Of a stretch of DNA of 41,178 nucleotides, positions 35,399 through 41,178 are shown in pieces. Within the stretch, counting starts at the first letter, position 1. The number at the start of each line of letters is the position of its first letter. Both the position numbers and the translations under genes were made by a program. The DNA lies in assembly GCA_018824725.1 (NCBI GenBank), contig JAHJGB010000124.1, forward strand, positions 1 to 41,178. Direction: 5' to 3'. Origin of the DNA: Candidatus Omnitrophota bacterium (GTDB lineage Bacteria; Omnitrophota; Gorgyraeia; Gorgyraeales; Gorgyraeaceae). The notes under the pieces were generated by a model. The model had not been told where the DNA came from. It did not search any database and worked only from the letters and a program-made list of their open reading frames with translations.

Positions 35399-36141
35399 CC
35401 AAATTTTCCTCTGATGTATCCGTCTGTGCGCTTATCTCTAGGCGCTGTAAAAATTTTGTCTGTCTTATCCAGTTCAACAAGTTCGCCGTTTAGAAAAAAA
35501 GCTGTCCTGTCGCCTACCCTGGCTGCCTGTTTTACATTGTTAGTCACAAGGATTATCGTATATTTTTCTTTTAATTTAACCATGGCATCCTCTACCTTTG
35601 CCGTAGAAATAGGGTCAAGGCCTGAGCATGGTTCATCAAAAAGAATCACTTCAGGTTCCACTGCAAGAGTTCTGGCTATACATAAACGTTGCTGCTGGCC
35701 GCCGGATAATTTAAACGCTGACTCGGTAAGCCTATCTTTAACCTCATCCCACAGATAACCCTGCCTCAACGCCTCTCTTACTTTTTCCGCCATTCTGGTT
35801 TTATCAGTTAAACCGTGCATCCTGACGCCATACGCTACATTATCGAATATTGATAATGGAAGAGGCAAAGGTAATGCAAAAACCATTCCTATTTTTCTTC
35901 GCAAGAGCTCCACATCTATTTTCATTATATCTTCTTTTTCGAACATAACATTTCCGCTCATCCTGAAATTAGGGTTAAGGTCATTCATGCGATTAAGCAT
36001 CCTTAAAAAAGTGGTCTTGCCGCTATTGGACGGACCTATGACGCTTAAAACTTCATTGGGCAGGATCTGCATGCTGACATCTTTTAATGCCTGAGTAGAA
36101 TCAAACCAGATGTTAAGATCATTTATTTCAAATTTTACCAT
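35395..36141 (-). CDS. pstB: Phosphate ABC transporter ATPase PstB, copy with altered Q-loop and H-loop
   Basis: Walker [11 protein letters not shown]-loop VFALPLPLP (Q to A), signature [10 protein letters not shown], Walker B VILFDEP, H-loop VTNN (H to N). Confidence 0.92.
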   Translation of the reverse strand: MVKFEINDLNIWFDSTQALKDVSMQILPNEVLSVIGPSNSGKTTFLRMLNRMNDLNPNFRMSGNVMFEKEDIMKIDVELLRRKIGMVFALPLPLPLSIFDNVAYGVRMHGLTDKTRMAEKVREALRQGYLWDEVKDRLTESAFKLSGGQQQRLCIARTLAVEPEVILFDEPCSGLDPISTAKVEDAMVKLKEKYTIILVTNNVKQAARVGDRTAFFLNGELVELDKTDKIFTAPRDKRTDGYIRGKFG

Positions 36142-36986
36142 TTCTTTTTCTTTCTGAATTTATAACGTATGATTATTGCCACCAGATTCATAAATAAAAC
36201 CAGCGCCAGTAATACAAAAGCAGTCCCGTATCTTATTTTCTCATCAACATTTGGCACCTGGGTGGAGATAACATACAGATGATACGGCAGGGCCATTGCT
36301 TGGTCAAAAATAGATTTCGGAAGCTGCGGCAGATAAAAAGCAGCAACTGTAAATAGTATCGGCGCTGTCTCTCCGGCAGCTCTTCCCAGCCCCAGAATAG
36401 TTCCTGTCAAAATCCCAGGTATGGCATTCGGCAGGACAATATGACGTATAGTCTGCCACTTACTTGCTCCCAAAGACAGGCTTACCTCCCGGAATGACTG
36501 AGGAACGCTTTCAAGCGCCTCGCGCGAAGTAGTAATTATTATAGGAAGTATCATTATTCCAAGCGTAAGAGAACCTGAAAGAATCGATGCCCCGAATTTA
36601 AAAAATACGACAAAAAGCGCCAGGCCGAAAAGCCCGTAAACCACTGACGGCACCCCTGCCAGATTAACAATGGCCAGTTTTATAATGCGATTAAGCGGAT
36701 TATCTTTAGAATATTCGCTTAAATATATTGCAGCTAAAAGACCTATGGGCAAAGCAAATATAATTGCCCCTGTAACTAAATATATTGTTCCTACGATTGC
36801 AGGGAATATGCCTCCGGCGCGCATTCCCTGCCTCGGGACATCAGAGAGAAACTGCCAGTTTATGGCAGGCAAGCCTTTTTGAATAATAATTACAACTATC
36901 AGGCTCACAGGCACCACTATTAAAAGCATTGCCACCAGTAAAAAGAAAAAAGCGATATTCTGCGTTCTATGAGGATTTCTCTTCAT
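36135..36986 (-). CDS. pstA: Phosphate ABC transporter permease PstA
   Basis: [91 protein letters not shown]. Confidence 0.94.
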   Translation of the reverse strand: MKRNPHRTQNIAFFFLLVAMLLIVVPVSLIVVIIIQKGLPAINWQFLSDVPRQGMRAGGIFPAIVGTIYLVTGAIIFALPIGLLAAIYLSEYSKDNPLNRIIKLAIVNLAGVPSVVYGLFGLALFVVFFKFGASILSGSLTLGIMILPIIITTSREALESVPQSFREVSLSLGASKWQTIRHIVLPNAIPGILTGTILGLGRAAGETAPILFTVAAFYLPQLPKSIFDQAMALPYHLYVISTQVPNVDEKIRYGTAFVLLALVLFMNLVAIIIRYKFRKKKKW

Positions 36987-37846
36987 TGTTTTTTATGCAG
37001 GAATAAATCCGCTGTTACGTTAACTATAAAACTTATGACAAATAAAACTATGCCTACAGCAAAAAGAGCGAAATAATGTTCGCTGCCGACCACTGCCTCT
37101 CCCATCTCAGCTGCAATAGTAGCTGTTAAAGTACGGACCGGGGCCAAAATACTATTTGGTATAACAGCCGCATTTCCTGTAATCATCATAACTGCCATGG
37201 TCTCGCCGATCACCCTTCCTATCCCTAGCATTATAGCAGCCAGTATGCCGCTAGATGCAGCAGGAAGCATGATCCGCCATATTGTCTGCCAGTGAGTTGC
37301 CCCAAGCGCAAGAGCGCCTTCTTTGTAAGTTTTCGGGACAGAATAAAGCGCATCTTCAGCGATTGAGACTATTGTAGGCATAGCCATAAAAGCAAGCATT
37401 ATAGAGCCTGACAATGCTGTCAAGCCTGTCGGCAGATGAAAAATATTTTTTACAAGAGGCACAAGGGTCACCATACCTATAAATCCTAACACCACGCTTG
37501 GGATTGCAGCCAAAAGCTCTATGCCTGCCTTAAGAGTTTCTTTAATCTTTCCGGGCGCAACTTCTGCAATATAGACTGCGCAGCCCACTCCTATAGGAAT
37601 AGAAATAATAGCTGCGCCTAAGGTAACCAATAATGACCCGAGAATCAGAGGAAGTATTCCCAACTGCGGCGGTTCTGAAATAGGATACCAACTTTTACCG
37701 AATAAAAAATTAAAAGGGCTTACAGTATTAAATACTGAAAGCCCTTCTTTAAGAAGAAACAGGAATATCAATACAACAAAAAATATTGAGGCAATGCCGC
37801 TGATAAGTATCAGCTTCTCTATGATAAATTCTTTAAACTTACGCAT
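36983..37846 (-). CDS. pstC: Phosphate ABC transporter permease PstC
   Basis: ILGSLLVTLGAAIISIPIGVGCAVYIAEVAP, IPSVVLGFIGMVTLVP, GATHWQTIWRIMLPAASSGILAAIMLGIGRVIGETMAV. ATG 37846 (MRKFKEF) preferred over 37867, which lies in a palindrome. Confidence 0.93.
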   Translation of the reverse strand: MRKFKEFIIEKLILISGIASIFFVVLIFLFLLKEGLSVFNTVSPFNFLFGKSWYPISEPPQLGILPLILGSLLVTLGAAIISIPIGVGCAVYIAEVAPGKIKETLKAGIELLAAIPSVVLGFIGMVTLVPLVKNIFHLPTGLTALSGSIMLAFMAMPTIVSIAEDALYSVPKTYKEGALALGATHWQTIWRIMLPAASSGILAAIMLGIGRVIGETMAVMMITGNAAVIPNSILAPVRTLTATIAAEMGEAVVGSEHYFALFAVGIVLFVISFIVNVTADLFLHKKQ

Positions 37847-37857
37847 ATCCTTTACAG

Positions 37858-37905
37858 TTAGCCACAAAGTAGGGGAGGTTTAAACCGCCCCTACTTTGTG
37901 GCTAA
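37858..37905. repeat. Palindrome between pstS and pstC, GGTTTAAACC-centred family
   Basis: TTAGCCACAAAGTAGGGGaGGTTT / AAACCgCCCCTACTTTGTGGCTAA, 24-bp arms with one mismatch. Confidence 0.88.
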
Positions 37906-37910
37906 CTAAT

Positions 37911-38765
37911 TTACTTGCTAACTGGGACGAAATCAGTGGCTAAAACTATATCCTGGCCTTCTTTGGAAAGCGCAAAATCAATAAACTTTTTTACCAGGTC
38001 CTGAGGCGCGCCATTTGTATAAATAAGCAATGGCCTTGATATAGGATATTTATTGTTCAAAACATTTTCAATTATAGGCTCCACATATTCTGATTTTTCA
38101 TCTTTGGCTATAGCAACTGGTTTTTGCTTGGCTGAAATATAGCCCATACCATAATATCCTATAGCGCTGGAATTTCCAGCCACTTCATCAGCAATGGCCT
38201 GGGATGACGAAAGCATCAAGGCGCCAGGCGAAAACTCTTCTTTGCTATTCGGATCATTTTTTCTTAAAACATGCTCTTTAAAATAAACATGCGTGCCTGA
38301 ATTCACTTCGCGGGAAAGCACCACTATTCTTTCATCTTTACCGCCAAGTTCTTTCCAATTAGTTATCCTTCCCGTAAAAATACCTGAAAGCTGGTCCAGT
38401 GTAAGTTTATCCACAGGATTAGAGGGATTGACTACCACTGCTAAACCGTCCAAAGCTACTTTAATCTCATTCGGATTTATGCCTTTCTTATTTGCCAGGC
38501 TTATTTCTTTTTCTTTTATATTCCTAGAACTCATTGCAATATCGCACGTGCCGCTTATGAGGCTGGAAAGCCCTGTGCCGGAACCCCCTCCTGTAACAGC
38601 AACAAAATCTCCAGGATTTTTTTCCATATATTTCTCAGCCCATGCCTGGCCTAAATTAACCATGGTATCGGAACCTTTTATCTGTATAGAATTCTTGCTC
38701 TGGCCAGCAAGCGCAGAAGCCGCAAACATGAAAATAGCCAAAATAAATACTGCTTTCTTAAACAT
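37911..38765 (-). CDS. pstS: Phosphate ABC transporter substrate-binding protein PstS
   Basis: Signal peptide; IQIKGSDTMVNLGQAWAEKYMEKNPG, VTGGGSGTGLSSLISGTCDIAMSSR, LDGLAVVVNPSNPVDKLTLDQLSGIFTGRITNWKELGG, SREVNSGTHVYFKE. Confidence 0.94.
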   Translation of the reverse strand: MFKKAVFILAIFMFAASALAGQSKNSIQIKGSDTMVNLGQAWAEKYMEKNPGDFVAVTGGGSGTGLSSLISGTCDIAMSSRNIKEKEISLANKKGINPNEIKVALDGLAVVVNPSNPVDKLTLDQLSGIFTGRITNWKELGGKDERIVVLSREVNSGTHVYFKEHVLRKNDPNSKEEFSPGALMLSSSQAIADEVAGNSSAIGYYGMGYISAKQKPVAIAKDEKSEYVEPIIENVLNNKYPISRPLLIYTNGAPQDLVKKFIDFALSKEGQDIVLATDFVPVSK

Positions 38766-38831
38766 CTTTCCTCCTGAATATTATAAATTTTCTCATGTTA
38801 ATCATAGGAAATATATTTTACCCCTAAAAGC

Positions 38832-38867
38832 AAAAAATCCCAAGCAAATTCTGCCTGGGATTTTTTT
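38832..38867 (-). terminator. Rho-independent terminator downstream of mscL
   Basis: AAAAAATCCCAaGCAaattcTGCcTGGGATTTTTT; strong stem and U tract (symmetric, could act bidirectionally). Confidence 0.8.
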
Positions 38868-38902
38868 GCCTTGCCACTCATTGGATAACTCTAACTGCCT
38901 GA

Positions 38903-39247
38903 TTATTTTGCTGCGCTTTTTTTCAAATAATTAATACCTTTAACTGCTAGAAAAATACAAAACGCCACAATCAAGAAATCAATTACTGTGTTTATAAATA
39001 ACCCGTAATTAAGAGTAACTGCCGGAATTGACGGAGTTGGTGGCGTATTAATAACTGCTTCCTTAAGAACTACTTTCAGGCTTTTGAAATCAACTCCTCC
39101 AAGCAATATTCCTAAAGGCGGCATCATTACATCGCCTACCAGAGAAGTGACTATTTTTCCAAACGAAGCTCCGATTACAATGCCTACTGCCATATCCACT
39201 GCGTCGCCTTTAACGGCAAATTCCTTAAATTCCTTGATAATAGACAT
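38903..39247 (-). CDS. mscL: Large-conductance mechanosensitive channel MscL
   Basis: [49 protein letters not shown]. Confidence 0.96.
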   Translation of the reverse strand: MSIIKEFKEFAVKGDAVDMAVGIVIGASFGKIVTSLVGDVMMPPLGILLGGVDFKSLKVVLKEAVINTPPTPSIPAVTLNYGLFINTVIDFLIVAFCIFLAVKGINYLKKSAAK

Positions 39248-39265
39248 TAGGCCACTCCTTTTTTA

Positions 39266-39601
39266 TTACGCCTGCTTTTCCGCCATATCTCCGACTATGG
39301 GCAATTTGAACTTCTCTCCCTGATAAGACTTGATCATCAAAACTACCCAAAGTATCAGGCTTGCAATACTTATTATAGGTATTATTATAGCTCCTACTAC
39401 AGGAATAAATGCAAATACTATCTGAATCACAAATAATCCGCCAAAGGTTATTATGGATTGCATTGCGTGAAACCGCACAAATTTATTTTCTTTCTCAATT
39501 ATTAAAAAGATAACCCCTGTAAGAACACCCAACACATAACTTAATAGGGCTGCTACATTAGGCTGTATGCCGGTTGAGGTCTTTCCCAGATCATTTGCCA
39601 T
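39266..39601 (-). CDS. DUF4870-like small membrane protein
   Basis: NVAALLSYVLGVLTGVIFLIIEKENKFVRFHAMQSIITFG and a hydrophobic C-terminal half. Confidence 0.82.
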   Translation of the reverse strand: MANDLGKTSTGIQPNVAALLSYVLGVLTGVIFLIIEKENKFVRFHAMQSIITFGGLFVIQIVFAFIPVVGAIIIPIISIASLILWVVLMIKSYQGEKFKLPIVGDMAEKQA

Positions 39602-39618
39602 ATACTCCTCCTTTTTGG

Positions 39619-39858
39619 CTATAGCTTTATCAATGCCAGTTTTTTATTTCTTGTCCAGCTTTTGATTTCTGATTCACGCTTGAGAGCCAGGGATCTATCT
39701 GGATATGCTTTTTTATATAACAATTTTACCGGCCGGCGGGCCATGGTACAGTGGCCGCCTTTGCCGGAATTGTGTTCTTTTATGCGGCGAGGAATATCAG
39801 TAGTAATTCCGGTGTAAAGGGAATTGTCAGAACAGGAAATTATATAGACATGCCACAT
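39619..39858 (-). CDS. GIY-YIG nuclease family protein (UPF0213-like)
   Basis: MWHVYIISCSDNSLYTGITTDIPRRIKEHNSGKGG. Confidence 0.93.
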   Translation of the reverse strand: MWHVYIISCSDNSLYTGITTDIPRRIKEHNSGKGGHCTMARRPVKLLYKKAYPDRSLALKRESEIKSWTRNKKLALIKL

Positions 39859-39894
39859 ATTGCAGATATATTTAAAGCCTTGAGACGCTACCTT

Positions 39895-40062
39895 TTAACG
39901 GCCGCTATCTTTACGCTTCGAGAAACATTCTTTGCAGTATACAGGACGGTCTCCGCTGGGCTTGAAAGGAACTTCGCATTCTTTCTTGCATTCTGAACAA
40001 GTCACCTTATGCATTTCCCTTGGTCTCCCGCCGAATCCGCCATCACGTTCTTGAAACCCCAT
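39895..40062 (-). CDS. Small zinc-ribbon protein (55 aa), absent from ORF track
   Basis: Translates to MGFQERDGGFGGRPREMHKVTCSECKKECEVPFKPSGDRPVYCKECFSKRKDSGR; two CX2C motifs; SD GGAG upstream. Confidence 0.82.
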   Translation of the reverse strand: MGFQERDGGFGGRPREMHKVTCSECKKECEVPFKPSGDRPVYCKECFSKRKDSGR

Positions 40063-40095
40063 ATTATCTCCTTTTTAATTTTCTTTGCATCAAAG

Positions 40096-40299
40096 TTATA
40101 CCTTTCTTACATTTGTTGCCTGAGGGCCTTTTGGTCCTTGTTCTACTTCAAACTCTACTTCCTGGCCTTCGCCTAAAGATTTAAAACCTTCTCCCTGAAT
40201 TGCCTTATGATGAACAAAACAATCTTTCGATCCATCATCCGGGGTGATAAATCCATAACCTTTCTGGTCATTGAACCACTTCACTTTTCCTTTTGCCAT
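40096..40299 (-). CDS. csp: Cold shock domain protein
   Basis: [64 protein letters not shown]. Confidence 0.97.
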   Translation of the reverse strand: MAKGKVKWFNDQKGYGFITPDDGSKDCFVHHKAIQGEGFKSLGEGQEVEFEVEQGPKGPQATNVRKV

Positions 40300-40348
40300 T
40301 ATCCGCTACCTCCTTCCGATAAGATTTTAGTAAATAACATCGAGTATC

Positions 40349-40389
40349 AAAAAAAACCGCAAGGCGAATTATCTTTTACCTTACGGTTT
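40349..40389 (-). terminator. Rho-independent terminator downstream of the cNMP-binding gene
   Basis: Minus strand AAACCGTAAGG-loop-CCTTGCGGTTTTTTTT. Confidence 0.75.
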
Positions 40390-40483
40390 AAAATCTCTAC
40401 TCACCTATTTACTATTCGACTCATTATATTTCTATTCTCTGTATTTGTCAATAAAATTAACTTGGCTGTAACTTATGATGCCT

Positions 40484-40966
40484 TTATTTATTTTCTACAT
40501 TTATACTATAAACATCCAGAAGCTGGAGCCTTGTCGCTTCGAGGCGCTGGGTAAAAACACTCATAAGCCTCTTTAATAACTCATATCCTAAGTCAGAATT
40601 CTTTTCACATTTTTCTCTCAGGCATTTTCCATCCAATACCACTGCCCTGGTATTTTCCACAGCTTCAGCGCTGAACCGATATCTATACGGCGGGATAAGC
40701 CATGACCATCCCAGGATATCGCCTTCTTTAATAGTCTGTATCGGATTCTGGCGGCGCTGGTCTATATAGATAGCTACAAGACCGCCGCGAATGACATAAA
40801 ACTTATCCGCAGATTGGCCCTCTTTGAGGATAACCTCTCCCTTTTTAAATACAGCGTTAGAAGCGCAGCCCACTATAAAATCGAAATATTTTGACGGCAA
40901 ATCTTTGAAAAACGAATGCTCTTTCAAAATAGATTCAATTGTTATCATCTGTCCTCCTTGTTTCAA
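40484..40966 (-). CDS. Cyclic nucleotide-binding domain protein (Crp-like, no HTH domain)
   Basis: FKKGEVILKEGQSADKFYVIRGGLVAIYI, IQTIKEGDILGWSWLIPPYRYRFSAEAVENTRAVVLDG; ORF ends before an HTH region. Confidence 0.85.
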   Translation of the reverse strand: MKQGGQMITIESILKEHSFFKDLPSKYFDFIVGCASNAVFKKGEVILKEGQSADKFYVIRGGLVAIYIDQRRQNPIQTIKEGDILGWSWLIPPYRYRFSAEAVENTRAVVLDGKCLREKCEKNSDLGYELLKRLMSVFTQRLEATRLQLLDVYSINVENK

Positions 40967-41178
40967 AAAAATGGCTCCCCGTATTGGCCGAGTTTCGCAA
41001 CTTCTTGGAGGAGTTTAGGCCATATTGTATCACAGAAGAAGCGAATAAGCTATATAAAGAACTTGCTATTGCGTAAAGCATCCTATCCCGCAAAAAATCC
41101 AAAAAAGGTCAAAATAGCGCCAAGGATAAGCGTAACAATTGGATGAATTATTTGCAAGCTTTTATTTTTCTGGTAAGC

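Noticed and set aside
38293-38934. 213-aa plus-strand ORF
   Set aside because: Antisense to pstS, low-complexity hydrophobic/Ser-rich shadow ORF.
40967-41178. Short plus-strand ORFs at the window end (64 and 76 aa)
   Set aside because: No SD, motifs or homology recognised; truncated context.

Overview
41.2 kb of a compact bacterial chromosome, about 40 protein-coding genes. Small-gene content and style suggest an uncultured lineage such as Omnitrophica/OP3-like, but this is a weak inference. I saw no rRNA, tRNA, CRISPR array or intact transposase. Recognisable modules: two divergent homospermidine synthase paralogs plus an ODC-like decarboxylase; a dus/fba/PQ-loop/radical-SAM group; a tightly coupled five-gene radical-SAM + DUF362 + nucleoside-phosphorylase operon; a tatC/DUF362/NapH-like polyferredoxin operon; a GH94 phosphorylase; lemA/TPM; marC; a UPF0016 protein; a porin; a Ski2-like helicase; ygiQ/yjbQ/hemW/cutA/hypA; a complete pstSCAB1B2-phoU operon; mscL, csp and a cNMP-binding protein. 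Most notable observations: (1) tandem PstB ATPases with complementary degeneracy (one lost the LSGGQ signature, the other the Q-loop Gln and H-loop His), predicting an asymmetric heterodimer with one canonical and one degenerate ATP site; (2) a dispersed palindromic element inserted without frame disruption inside two different protein genes and read in different frames, with paired changes in its stem; (3) several further families of palindromic repeats, including a 3'-end hairpin with a conserved loop; (4) an uncharacterised five-gene radical-SAM operon; (5) an Elp3-like radical SAM / DUF6873 (GME-fold) fusion next to polyamine genes. All calls are from reading the sequence; no database search was run.
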